Shown: positions 1-8,204 of the stretch, in pieces
Position numbering within the stretch: position 1 is the stretch's first letter
Layout of the letters: every line of letters begins with the position of its first letter
Assembly (NCBI GenBank): GCA_016201905.1
Contig: JACQBQ010000018.1
Coordinates: 62,001 to 126,000, forward strand
Source: Candidatus Melainabacteria bacterium
GTDB taxonomy: Bacteria > Cyanobacteriota > Vampirovibrionia > 2-02-FULL-35-15
Direction of reading: 5' to 3'
Length of the DNA stretch: 64,000 nt
Program-made: the position numbers and the translations under genes
The notes under the pieces: generated by a model
Told to the model about the DNA's origin: nothing
Database searches by the model: none
The model's input: the letters and a program-made list of their open reading frames with translations, nothing else

Positions 1-169
1 GAGAAGCAAATAAAGTACAAATTGAAATTAAAAGCATAAGAAGCAATGGCTTATTGGCTTTAAAGTAAGGTTGTATTTTAGTTGTTAAAAAAGTAAAAAA
101 TCTTCCAAGAATTGATTTTTTAATTACTTCATCTGAGTATTTGTCCAGCTTTTCTATGATTTTATTCAT
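1..169 (-). CDS. N-terminal fragment of an unknown membrane-anchored protein (runs off the window)
   Basis: On the minus strand an ATG at 169 opens a frame that stays open for 56 codons to the window edge. The start overlaps the stop of the DUF4330 gene (ATGAATAA), so the two are translationally coupled. The visible N-terminus begins MNKIIEKLDKY, is charged and helical, and is followed by a hydrophobic stretch from about residue 44 that looks like a membrane segment. No family can be recognised from this fragment. It probably acts with the DUF4330 protein at the inner membrane, which is an inference from coupling only. Confidence 0.6.
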   Translation of the reverse strand, partial: MNKIIEKLDKYSDEVIKKSILGRFFTFLTTKIQPYFKANKPLLLMLLISICTLFAS

Positions 170-680
170 TTAGTGGATAAACATTAATAACTTTTCCATT
201 TAGTCTATAGTTGAAGCCTTCAAGCTCGATTTGATTGCCGGTTTTTATTTTATTTCCGCCTATAACATAGCCGTCATTTGTTTTTAAAGCAGTATCACTT
301 AAGGTTACAATGTAATCTTTTGTGTTGGGTCTGGTCGGATCAGTGATGGTTTTATATGACCCGGAAAGGTTTGGAATTATTACAACTTTTGGTTTTGTCT
401 CAACTTTAATTATGTTTAGTTTTGTGTAAGGCCTGTTTCTGATTGTAATTGCTGATTTTTCACCAACTTTGAAAAAACTGTTTGTGCTACCTTCACTCTC
501 AGAAGAAAATACATCAGGAAGCAACAGCTCAATTGCAATGTTCTCTTTTCCTTCTATAACTTTATTTAATGGTATTTTTTCAGCTCTGGCAAATATGTAC
601 CCTGTAATACTAAAAATTATGGCTAGAAATAGTAAAAGATCTAAAAAATTTAAACTTATTTTTGTTTTTTTTCTTTCCAT
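162..680 (-). CDS. DUF4330 family membrane-anchored protein
   Basis: This 172-residue protein has a short basic N-terminus, one transmembrane segment at about residues 12-30, and a beta-rich soluble part. Its architecture (one anchor, then repeated V-x-I-x-I strands ending in an NxxxLEGFNYRLNGKVINV-like strand) matches the DUF4330 family, which I recall from cyanobacteria, where it occurs near export and glycan genes. Its molecular function is unknown. It is divergent from the hydrolase that follows and is coupled to the next minus-strand gene by an 8-nt overlap. Confidence 0.6.
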   Translation of the reverse strand: MERKKTKISLNFLDLLLFLAIIFSITGYIFARAEKIPLNKVIEGKENIAIELLLPDVFSSESEGSTNSFFKVGEKSAITIRNRPYTKLNIIKVETKPKVVIIPNLSGSYKTITDPTRPNTKDYIVTLSDTALKTNDGYVIGGNKIKTGNQIELEGFNYRLNGKVINVYPLNE

Positions 681-706
681 GGCTAATATTATATTATTCT
701 TATAGG

Positions 707-1531
707 GTGTTAGATGAAGGGTATCTGGATAAAGTTTATTATCGGTTCTGGAAAACCAATGAACCAGATAATGCTACAGCAAATGTATTTGCTATTCATG
801 GGCTTGGTGGTCATAGTTTTTGGTTTGAAAATGCAGGGACTTTACTTAATAAAAACAAAATAAATCTTTTTTCCTTTGATTTGCCTGGCTTTGGCAAAAG
901 CAAGTTTAAGCTGGAGGAGATAACTTCCTACAATGTATGGCTTAATGTTACAAGAGAAGTATTAGAAAATTTTTTACTGACATTTCAAATAAAATCCCCA
1001 GTATTTATCTTAGGTCATAGCATGGGAGCACTCTTAGCTGTTTTATTAAATAAGACTGTGAAAGCTAATGGCTGGATACTTTCAGTTCCTGGTTTTGAAG
1101 GAAATGATAAAACCTGGCCATTAAATAGCTTTGTTCTACCAGTTTTATTTAAAGCTGTATTTAACCCAAGGGAAAACTTTGCCGTTCCTTTTGGACCAGA
1201 GCTTTTAACTAAAAATGCTGAAGTACAGCTAAAGGTAAAAAAAGATCCACTCAGAGTAATTAATCTCAATGCAAGTATTTTTAGGCATGTTTACTTCTTG
1301 GCACAGAGAACAAAACGCTCTGCTAATTTGCTTAATGGTCCAGTACTTATGCTTATGTCAGGCAAAGATATGATTTGTTCAAATGCAGCTACAGAAAGGT
1401 TTTTTGATGAGATCACAGTTAGTGATAAAAGTAAGAAAATTTATACAAACTCTTTTCATGATTTGTTTATAGAGGATGAATTGGAAGAAATAGTCGATGA
1501 TATTACAAAATGGATTAAAAGATTCAGCTAG
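707..1531 (+). CDS. Alpha/beta hydrolase, monoacylglycerol-lipase-like
   Basis: This is a serine hydrolase of the alpha/beta fold. The oxyanion-hole region reads HGLGGHS near residue 30, the nucleophile elbow is GHSMG with Ser near 105, and a C-terminal SFHD near residue 250 supplies the likely catalytic His. A late Asp in MSGKDMI fits the acid. This order resembles the monoacylglycerol lipase/lysophospholipase (Hydrolase_4) group, so a lipid ester is the likely substrate. A longer frame opens at TTG 662, inside the divergent neighbour. I prefer GTG 707 because the upstream residues are only hydrophobic filler and overlap the other gene. The substrate is not determined. Confidence 0.75.
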   Translation: MLDEGYLDKVYYRFWKTNEPDNATANVFAIHGLGGHSFWFENAGTLLNKNKINLFSFDLPGFGKSKFKLEEITSYNVWLNVTREVLENFLLTFQIKSPVFILGHSMGALLAVLLNKTVKANGWILSVPGFEGNDKTWPLNSFVLPVLFKAVFNPRENFAVPFGPELLTKNAEVQLKVKKDPLRVINLNASIFRHVYFLAQRTKRSANLLNGPVLMLMSGKDMICSNAATERFFDEITVSDKSKKIYTNSFHDLFIEDELEEIVDDITKWIKRFS

Positions 1532-1576
1532 TAAATAATAGTCAATCACTAAAAAGATGGATTTTATTATCTTAAT

Positions 1577-1600
1577 AGTGTTAGCCCTGACAACACTTTT
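1577..1600 (+). terminator. Short hairpin with T tail after the hydrolase gene
   Basis: AGTGTT (1577-1582) pairs with AACACT (1592-1597) and TTT follows. A second weak hairpin, AGACGA/TCGTCT, with a T run lies at 1623-1649. Together they could end transcription of the hydrolase gene. The stems are only six base pairs long. Confidence 0.35.
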
Positions 1601-1669
1601 AAATAGTGGGTTTTATATAAACAGACGATAATCTTTTCTTCGTCTTTTTAAGTTGACAGGGGATTAGTT

Positions 1670-1861
1670 GTGGATTTTAATACAAATAAAAAAGCTGATT
1701 TTATTAGAGAAATGCTCTTGAAAACTGTTAGCAAGAGTCCGGATCTTTTTTCTTATTTCGTTGCAATTCAAGAAGCAAGAGAATTATTGGGACAAAAACA
1801 AGAGTGCAAAACCAATAAATTCAACAGACTTAAACCATCTAAAAGATTGGGTGATGGATAA
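1670..1861 (+). CDS. Small hypothetical protein, 63 residues
   Basis: The reading frame starts at GTG 1670, with a purine-rich GGGG about ten bases upstream that may serve as a ribosome site. The protein is charged, with a predicted amphipathic helix (about residues 10-42) and a lysine/arginine-rich end. I do not recognise it. It has no membrane segment or signal peptide. It may be a real small gene because codon use looks like that of its neighbours, but its length leaves doubt. Confidence 0.4.
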   Translation: MDFNTNKKADFIREMLLKTVSKSPDLFSYFVAIQEARELLGQKQECKTNKFNRLKPSKRLGDG

Positions 1862-1878
1862 GCTACAAGTTTTCAACT

Positions 1879-2433
1879 TTAGTCTTTTAAATAATCTTTG
1901 ATTTCTTTAAGTCTTTCTTTTAATTCTTTTGAATTAACAATATAAGTTTTATTCATCATTTCCCATTCCAAAAGTAACTGCTTGAAGAGTCTGTCTATCT
2001 GGTTTTGATATTCTTCATCGTTCCATCTAAAGCCGTCGTCTTTTGGTTTAAACAAGCGTGGGATGTAAATGATGTGGGAGTATTTAAGAGCTTGGGAATA
2101 TGCAAGCTTGAAATATTTCTCAGATTCGAAAGTTTTTCTGGAACACCAACTCCATCTTATCCAATGAACCCAGCAGTCAATCGTAGAGCGATCAGATATA
2201 AATTGATTAAACTTTTCCTCTAATTTGATTTGCTTCTTAAGAGTTAAAGATCTGAATTTTGTAGGATCCTTTATTTCGTAGATATTTTTGTAACCAAGTT
2301 CTTTGCATATAACTCTTGCTTGTTCAGGTATTACCTTTAAACTTAAGCTCTTTTTAATTTCATTTAATAATGAAGTTTTGCCAACGCCTGCAGAGCCAAT
2401 TATTACTATTCTTTTTAGAGATTTATTTTGCAT
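1879..2433 (-). CDS. P-loop NTPase, AAA_28/NadR-kinase-like
   Basis: This 184-residue protein starts with a strand and a clear Walker A motif, GSAGVGKTS, at residues 13-21. The layout that follows, with EQAR near 37-40 and an RSTIDCW segment near 83 where a Walker B-like Asp sits, is that of small nucleoside/nucleotide-kinase-like ATPases (AAA_28 group, as in NadR-type and ATP-binding regulators). The C-terminus is helical and charged. It stands alone between convergent genes, so context does not indicate a substrate. It could be a kinase or a regulatory ATPase. Confidence 0.6.
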   Translation of the reverse strand: MQNKSLKRIVIIGSAGVGKTSLLNEIKKSLSLKVIPEQARVICKELGYKNIYEIKDPTKFRSLTLKKQIKLEEKFNQFISDRSTIDCWVHWIRWSWCSRKTFESEKYFKLAYSQALKYSHIIYIPRLFKPKDDGFRWNDEEYQNQIDRLFKQLLLEWEMMNKTYIVNSKELKERLKEIKDYLKD

Positions 2434-2536
2434 GATTTAAGGATTAATTGTGCAGTTTAAAGCTGTCCGTGAACTACCCTTATCAAGAAGTAGCTCTTTA
2501 ATGTTAAACTAAATTAGAAAAATGAGGTTGGCTGAC

Positions 2537-2899
2537 ATGAAAAAAATATTTATTTTCTTGAATCTTTTGATTTTGACTGGAATCTCAATTTCCTCTTCTT
2601 TTGCACTTGATCCCAAATATACAGTTCATACTTCCAGTGCAGATATAGAATTTAAAAAGAAAAAAGTAATGGAGTGGTATGCAGGCAATGTAGATGGAAA
2701 TAAGTTTTACTGGTATGATGCAAAAAAACATGTTAGCTGGTTAAAAAATAGAACTTTAAGATGGTATAAAGCCAATATTACTGACGGAAAGTTTTACTTT
2801 GTCCATTCTGATAAAGAATTAGATTTTACAAAGAAAAAAGCACTTAGATGGTTTGAAAATAATAATTTACTCCTAGAAAAAGCTAAAAATGATACTTGA
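2537..2899 (+). CDS. Small secreted Trp/Tyr-rich repeat protein
   Basis: The chosen start at ATG 2537 has GAGG about nine bases upstream and leaves a classical signal peptide (MKKIFIFLNLL..., cleavage likely after the SSSFA region near residue 24). A longer frame begins at ATG 2522. The mature part of about 95 residues is built of three similar units of about 33 residues with the pattern F-x-KKK-x-x-x-WY-x-x-N-x-x-D-G-x-KFY. The third unit is cut short. The protein should be exported to the periplasm or surface. I know no family with this repeat. It stands alone between the NTPase and DUF3326 genes. Confidence 0.6.
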   Translation: MKKIFIFLNLLILTGISISSSFALDPKYTVHTSSADIEFKKKKVMEWYAGNVDGNKFYWYDAKKHVSWLKNRTLRWYKANITDGKFYFVHSDKELDFTKKKALRWFENNNLLLEKAKNDT

Positions 2900-2921
2900 T
2901 TTTTTATTTTATAAAGTCTAA

Positions 2922-4205
2922 ATGCCCTTTCAAATACAAGAACAGATAGTAGAAATTGATAATCCTAAGTTGTTTCAATGGATGGATGTTTACTCAGCCA
3001 TTCAAAAATCAATTAAAAATTTAAAAGATAACTACATTATTAAATTAAATCTGGTTAAATCATCAAAAAGTAAATTATATTTTCATGTGGTTTATGTAGA
3101 GGATTTTATAGGTTTTATTGATGAACCATTCAAACCCAGTATTATAGAAAGCTTCAAAGATATTTCTAAAGCTGATGAAATATCATGCTTAATTATTCCT
3201 ACTGGTGTAGGTGCACAGTTTGGTGGCTATGCCGGGGATGCAAATCCTTTGGCAAAAGCTTTAGCTAATAGCAGCAAATATCTTCTTACTCATCCTAATG
3301 TAGTAAATGGTGCAGTTTTAACTGATCTGCCACAAAATCTAATTTATCTTGAAGGTTTTCTCTTGGATCAATTTTTAAGTGGCAGAATTAATTTATTGCC
3401 AAATAAACGAAACAAAATTGGAGTAATTTTTGATAGTGGTATTAATGAGAAAAGGCTTGAATATGAAATTAATGTATTGAATGCAGTAAGAGCATTTTAT
3501 GGATGCAATATTTTGGCTTGGACTTTAACAGATAAACCAATGCTAATTAATCCTTCTATAAATGAGTTTGGATTTTCATCTGGCAGTATTAAAAACTTTG
3601 AATATGTAATTGAAAAAGCATTTAAGTTAAAAGAAGCAGGTGCAACTGCTATAGCTCTTTGTACAGCGATACCGGACAGTGATTCTAGTCAGGGTTATAT
3701 GTGTGGCAGTGGTGTTGATCCCATTGGTGGTGTTGAATCAATAATGTCTCATATAGTATCTAGTGCATGTGGTTTAGTATCAGCACATGGACCTGTTTTA
3801 TTATCAGATGATCAGCATAAAAAAACTGATTATAAAAACATCTCGCCTTTGGCAGCTGGCGAATATATTGCAGAGACCTTTTTACCGTCAGTTATTTCAG
3901 GATTACGTTTTGCTCCGCAAATCACAGAGTCTCCGGATTCAAAATCTGTTAAAAATGTCTCTTCTATAATTGTTCCATATAATGCTTTTGGCAGTGCAGG
4001 TGTATTTTACTGTAATGAAGAGTTTCAAAACGTAGTTTTAGTTAAAGAAAATAAAACTTGTTTGGATATTTCTCCGGACGATTTAAATATAAGATTTAAA
4101 GTTGTTGATAGTTACATTGATATCACTAATTCAAGGATGCTCAGTGAATCAGGAATTGATACAGATGCTTTAAGAAGACCAATTAAATCAATACAAAAAA
4201 TTTAA
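2922..4205 (+). CDS. DUF3326 family protein
   Basis: The protein is 427 residues long. From about residue 90 it shows the hallmarks of the DUF3326 family known from cyanobacteria and plants: IIPTGVGAQFGGYAGDA, THPNVVNGAVLTDLP, a VDPIGGVESIMSH segment, a SAHGPV segment and a final ETFLPSVISGLRFAPQ block. The first 80 or so residues form an extra N-terminal domain that I cannot place. The function of the family is unknown. The GGYAGDA loop and the Gly/Asp-rich motifs suggest a metabolite-binding enzyme, which is inference. The gene follows the secreted repeat gene by 22 bases and may be co-transcribed with it. Confidence 0.7.
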   Translation: MPFQIQEQIVEIDNPKLFQWMDVYSAIQKSIKNLKDNYIIKLNLVKSSKSKLYFHVVYVEDFIGFIDEPFKPSIIESFKDISKADEISCLIIPTGVGAQFGGYAGDANPLAKALANSSKYLLTHPNVVNGAVLTDLPQNLIYLEGFLLDQFLSGRINLLPNKRNKIGVIFDSGINEKRLEYEINVLNAVRAFYGCNILAWTLTDKPMLINPSINEFGFSSGSIKNFEYVIEKAFKLKEAGATAIALCTAIPDSDSSQGYMCGSGVDPIGGVESIMSHIVSSACGLVSAHGPVLLSDDQHKKTDYKNISPLAAGEYIAETFLPSVISGLRFAPQITESPDSKSVKNVSSIIVPYNAFGSAGVFYCNEEFQNVVLVKENKTCLDISPDDLNIRFKVVDSYIDITNSRMLSESGIDTDALRRPIKSIQKI

Positions 4206-4212
4206 ATTTTCT

Positions 4213-5052
4213 TTATCCTACTAATCGGCATTTTTTTCCAAAGATCATTTCTTTTACGGATTTGTTTATATTTTTTTCAGTTAAACTCTTTGCAAATAAT
4301 CTTCTTAAAATGGTGGGTGAAAGCCTTGTCTTAAAACCATTTTCGCTTGAGGTCTTATCTATTATTAAGTTTATGCTTCTTGTTGAAAGTGGTAACTTTC
4401 CCAAGGTCGTAGCATGTCGAGGCATACCACTGATTAAATAGTCTTCAAGTGCAATTGGAGATTTTTCATTTATTTTTGAAAAAAATATTTCCATTAACAT
4501 GACAGTTTTATCATCTATAAAAGTTAATTGATTCCTTGAAACTATTATTTGTCTGTTTGCCAGGTTTATATCTTTGATTTTTAGTGAGAGTAATTGTTTT
4601 ATTGTTAGCCCTGATTTAGCAATTAGTGAAAAAATAAGCTTATCTCGAATTTCTTGTAGATTATTTTCAGGTAATGAATCTATTAGAGATAAAATCTCTT
4701 CATATTTAATAGGGAGATTGAAATTAACTTCAGGCATTGGTAGAGAAATTGATATGAAATGATCCGGTACATTTATTCCTGTTTCAATTAAATACTTTGT
4801 AAAATTCCTAAGTACTGTTATTTTCCTGCGATATGAAGCATAATTATATTTTTCCTTCATTGTATATAAATATTCGTCCATTTCGTTTTTACTTGGCAGG
4901 TCATTTTTTTCAATGCGAAGAAAATATTTTAGAAATTGAAGCAAATCCACCTGATAAGCTCTAAATGTCTGATATGGTGCATGTTTAATATTTTTTAGCC
5001 ACTCTAAATAGTTTTGTACTAATTCATCAAGAGGTAGGATGTTTATCGTCAT
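4213..5052 (-). CDS. XerC/D-like tyrosine recombinase fold, catalytically degenerate
   Basis: The 279 residues match the two-domain layout of XerC/D: a SAM-like core-binding domain (about 8-95) and a catalytic-like domain (about 112-270). The catalytic residues are gone. The first Arg is replaced by Thr150 (GLTIKQLL), HxLRH reads TILRR (247-251), so His is lost, and the protein ends at 279 with no GH box or nucleophilic Tyr. It cannot act as a normal recombinase. It overlaps priA by four bases (ATGA), so it is translated with it. It may be a DNA-binding remnant or a regulator. An intact recombinase is encoded at 35.2-36.1 kb. Confidence 0.7.
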   Translation of the reverse strand: MTINILPLDELVQNYLEWLKNIKHAPYQTFRAYQVDLLQFLKYFLRIEKNDLPSKNEMDEYLYTMKEKYNYASYRRKITVLRNFTKYLIETGINVPDHFISISLPMPEVNFNLPIKYEEILSLIDSLPENNLQEIRDKLIFSLIAKSGLTIKQLLSLKIKDINLANRQIIVSRNQLTFIDDKTVMLMEIFFSKINEKSPIALEDYLISGMPRHATTLGKLPLSTRSINLIIDKTSSENGFKTRLSPTILRRLFAKSLTEKNINKSVKEMIFGKKCRLVG

Positions 5053-7415
5053 AAAAGATTTACCGAATCAATATCAAGTACAATGTCTACTTTAGCATTT
5101 TTGTTTATTCTTTGAAATAGACGATTAAAAATGAAATTGGTTTTTTCTTCATTTGGTATTTTACAGAGTATGTGATAGCGGTATTTGTTATGTAGTTTGG
5201 TGAAAAAGCAAGGAGCTGGACCTAAAAAGGATTGCCCGCCAGAGGTGGGTCCACCTTCGGTGGAGGAAGTAAGATTTAGCAACCCTGAACTTATCTCTAA
5301 AAGATGTTTTAATATTTCATTTGCAAAATCAAGACATTCTTTTTCATTGAGTGATTGAAAAATAATTCTTGAAAGCTTTGTAAAAGGAGGATATGAAAAA
5401 AGCTCTCTTTGTTTAATCTCATTTTTATAAAAGCTATTAAAATTGTGATCTTGTATGAATTTAAAAACTGGATTATCGGGTTGATAGGTTTGTATGAAGA
5501 CTTTTCCTTCTTTTTGTCCTCTTCCTGCTCTTCCAGTTACTTGCGTTAAAATCTGAAAAGCTCTTTCATGTGATACATAGTCAGGGAAATGCAGCATGGT
5601 ATCTGCTAGTACAACACCTACCACAGTAACATTTGGAAGGTCTAAACCCTTAGCAACAAGTTGTGTCCCAATCAATATATCGGCTTTATGAGAAGAAAAG
5701 TCTTTCCATATTTTTATATATTCATCTTTTTTTCTTAATTGATCACTGTCTACTCTGATTACTTTTGCATTACTAAATATTTTTATAACTTCTTCTTCAA
5801 GCTGTTGAGTGCCTAAACCAGAATACTTAAAGTGAGGACTTTTACAATCAGGGCATTCTCTAATGGTATTGGCTTGATAGCCGCAATGATGGCATATCAT
5901 AAGAGAATAATTTTTATGAAATACAAGCGGTACAGAACAATTTTTACAAAACTGGATAAAGCCACAAGCTCTGCAAAAAATATGACTGGAATAACCACGC
6001 CTGTTTAACAGCAGAATGATTTGCTCATTTTTACTTAGGGCTTCATTTATACTGCTTTTTAATACATTTGAAATTATGTTTTTATTCGTTTGAGGATATT
6101 CATTGGTTAAGTCCACTAGGTAAACTTTTGGCATTGGAACATTTTCAATTCTATTTGGCAGTTCAAGAATTGTGTGGTTTTTAAGACAATTATGGTAATC
6201 CACAATATTAGGTGTAGCTGTACCTAATATTACTGGACAGTTTTCAATTTCTCCTCTTTTTAGTGCGACTTTTATGGCATCATATCTTGGAGCAGGTGAA
6301 GCCTGCTTATATGATGGATCGTGAGCTTCGTCCAGCACAATTAGACCGATGTTTTTAATTGGAGCTAAAATTGCTGACCTTGCTCCAAGGATAATTTTTA
6401 CTTTTTTATCATTACTTTGTATCTTTTCCCAGCTATTGAAACGCTCTTTTTTACTGACTGAGCTGTGCCATATTACAATCTCATCTGAGTTAAATCTTTT
6501 AGCCAATCTTTCAAATGCCTGAGGTATTAAATAAATTTCGGGTACTAGATAAATAGCTGTTTTATCTTTTTTTAAAACATCTTCAAATAGCTTTAGATAG
6601 ACCTCTGTTTTTCCAGAGCCTGTAATGCCATGCAAAAGAAATGTCTTTGCTTCTTTTTTTTGAATTGATTCTAGTATTAAGTTATAAGCATTTTCTTGTT
6701 CTTTATTTAAAGTAAGGGTGGAAGGTTTAGGGCTGAAAGCTGGAAATTGCAAGTTAAGCTCTTTGTTCTTTCCATTTTGAGTTTTTGTCTCCTTCTTTTC
6801 TATGTATTTTATCTTTGCTCTTAAAACGCCTTTATTTTTTAACTCGTTAATTAACTGATAAAACCTTTGTTTAGTAAATCTTGATTTTTGTAATAAGAAT
6901 TTGTAGCTTAAACTCTTTTTTGTACTTTTTAATAATTTATCGATTATAAATTTTTGCTCAGAGGTGAATATGGTTGAATCATGAATCTCTTCTGAGAGTT
7001 CTACTTCATGGGTGTATTGATCAAAAAAATCAGAACTTGCTGAACTTGAAAGCACAGTGCCAATATTCGTTAGATAATAATTGCTAATCCATCTGGCTAG
7101 CTTTAAATAATTATCATCCCATATGGGGCTATTGTAAATAACGCTATATATGGGCCTGATTTTAAAATCATTTTTGCTGTTTAAAGTATTCACTGTTTCT
7201 AAAACATAACCAGTGGATTCCTGTTTCCCAAATGGTACATGTACTACAGTGCCAACTTTTATTTCTTCTTTTAGTTCTTCAGGTATGAAATAATAAAAAT
7301 AATCATGTTCAGTAGAGCTTAGCGGGACAGGAAGATCAATTGCTACTTTTGCATAATGTGTGACTTGTGGCTCATTGCTGCTTTCTTTTAGTTCTAAGCA
7401 CGTATCACTTTTCAT
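5049..7415 (-). CDS. priA: Primosomal protein N' (PriA helicase)
   Basis: PriA reloads the replisome at stalled forks as a 3'-5' superfamily-2 helicase. The 788 residues show Walker A GITGSGKTEVY, a DEAH box, the GTATPN motif, and a zinc region with paired cysteines (RACGFIQFCKNC, MICHHC, ECPDCKSPH). The QVTGRAGRG motif VI is present. It overlaps the SDR gene upstream and the XerC-like gene downstream by four bases each. Residues about 712-731 look like an insertion between a helix and the LGPAPC strand. That DNA (5235-5264) forms two tandem hairpins and appears to be an inserted palindromic element. Confidence 0.93.
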   Translation of the reverse strand: MKSDTCLELKESSNEPQVTHYAKVAIDLPVPLSSTEHDYFYYFIPEELKEEIKVGTVVHVPFGKQESTGYVLETVNTLNSKNDFKIRPIYSVIYNSPIWDDNYLKLARWISNYYLTNIGTVLSSSASSDFFDQYTHEVELSEEIHDSTIFTSEQKFIIDKLLKSTKKSLSYKFLLQKSRFTKQRFYQLINELKNKGVLRAKIKYIEKKETKTQNGKNKELNLQFPAFSPKPSTLTLNKEQENAYNLILESIQKKEAKTFLLHGITGSGKTEVYLKLFEDVLKKDKTAIYLVPEIYLIPQAFERLAKRFNSDEIVIWHSSVSKKERFNSWEKIQSNDKKVKIILGARSAILAPIKNIGLIVLDEAHDPSYKQASPAPRYDAIKVALKRGEIENCPVILGTATPNIVDYHNCLKNHTILELPNRIENVPMPKVYLVDLTNEYPQTNKNIISNVLKSSINEALSKNEQIILLLNRRGYSSHIFCRACGFIQFCKNCSVPLVFHKNYSLMICHHCGYQANTIRECPDCKSPHFKYSGLGTQQLEEEVIKIFSNAKVIRVDSDQLRKKDEYIKIWKDFSSHKADILIGTQLVAKGLDLPNVTVVGVVLADTMLHFPDYVSHERAFQILTQVTGRAGRGQKEGKVFIQTYQPDNPVFKFIQDHNFNSFYKNEIKQRELFSYPPFTKLSRIIFQSLNEKECLDFANEILKHLLEISSGLLNLTSSTEGGPTSGGQSFLGPAPCFFTKLHNKYRYHILCKIPNEEKTNFIFNRLFQRINKNAKVDIVLDIDSVNLL
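5235..5264. repeat. Tandem double-hairpin palindromic element inside priA
   Basis: CCCGCC (5235-5240) pairs with GGTGGG (5244-5249), and TCCACC (5250-5255) pairs with GGTGGA (5259-5264). The two stems touch. The element is far more GC-rich than the gene around it and keeps the priA frame open. It resembles short repeats I have seen in other uncultured bacterial genomes. That resemblance is from memory and unchecked. Confidence 0.6.
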
Positions 7416-8134
7416 AAATTAAATCCGCCACTATATTCAATATGAGCACCGGTTGTGTAGTCACTTTGAACCGTTTGAATTACAAGCTCTGCAAGACCTT
7501 TTAATGATCCTGTTTTCTTTAGAGGAATTTCTTTTTTTGGATAATGAATACTGTTTTCCATAACGCCTGGAGATATCATGTTTACTAGGATATTGTTCTT
7601 GGCTTCGTTTAACGCATATGCTTTTGTCATGAGTAAAATACCTGTTTTTGCAATTTGATAAGGTAGAATCAGTGGTTTTGCTACCATTTGCCCGCTTGAT
7701 GCATAGCCTATATTAATGATTCTTCCTGACTTACTTTTTCTTAAGAGCGGAAGTGCATAATGTGTGCAATAAAAAGTTGAGTTTAAATTACCATCTATAA
7801 TTTCATGCCATTCCTTAATAGTTAATTTATCCAAGCTTTTTTTTAGATAATTTCCTACATTGTTTACAAGAATGTCTAATCTTTTATGTTTCAATTTAAT
7901 TTTTTGAAACATTTGTGACACTTCATTTTTGTTTGTTAAATCTGCTGAAACAGATGAGATGTTTAAATTTCTTTTTTGTAATTCATTTAATAAGGCTTTT
8001 GTTTCACTGTTACTTTTATAATAATGCACAATTACTCTATAGCCATTTTCGGCTATAGCTAGGAGAATGGCTTTTCCAATGCCGCGGGAAGCACCGGTAA
8101 CTAATGCGATTTTGCTATTGAGTTTTAAAGCCAT
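7412..8134 (-). CDS. Short-chain dehydrogenase/reductase, FabG-like
   Basis: This 240-residue NAD(P)-dependent oxidoreductase has the Rossmann glycine motif TGASRGIG (13-20), NNVG (91-94), Asn116 in the active-site region, Ser146/147 and the catalytic pair Tyr159-x3-Lys163 (YQIAK). The length and order fit FabG-type 3-oxoacyl-ACP reductases or pteridine-reductase-like enzymes. Its position just after accD-accA suggests a fatty-acid synthesis role, but FabG is usually closer to a consensus VYAASKAA-type motif than this copy. It overlaps priA by four bases. I therefore leave the symbol open. Confidence 0.8.
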   Translation of the reverse strand: MALKLNSKIALVTGASRGIGKAILLAIAENGYRVIVHYYKSNSETKALLNELQKRNLNISSVSADLTNKNEVSQMFQKIKLKHKRLDILVNNVGNYLKKSLDKLTIKEWHEIIDGNLNSTFYCTHYALPLLRKSKSGRIINIGYASSGQMVAKPLILPYQIAKTGILLMTKAYALNEAKNNILVNMISPGVMENSIHYPKKEIPLKKTGSLKGLAELVIQTVQSDYTTGAHIEYSGGFNL

Positions 8135-8160
8135 ATCAACAATATAATAACAGTATAGAT

Positions 8161-8172
8161 ATGCTGCAGCAT
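8161..8172. other. 12-bp perfect palindrome between accA and the SDR gene
   Basis: ATGCTGCAGCAT is a perfect dyad in the 70-base gap upstream of the SDR gene. It could be a regulator site. No second copy was noticed in the window. Confidence 0.25.
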
Positions 8173-8204
8173 GTCCTTACATAGATAAAGAATTTTATAA
8201 ACAA

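Noticed and set aside
662..706. Start of the hydrolase gene at TTG 662
   Set aside because: It lies inside the divergent gene and adds only hydrophobic residues. GTG 707 gives the usual short N-terminus.
4213..5052. Degenerate XerC-like gene as a pseudogene
   Set aside because: The frame is intact and coupled to priA; only active-site residues are lost, so it is listed as a gene.
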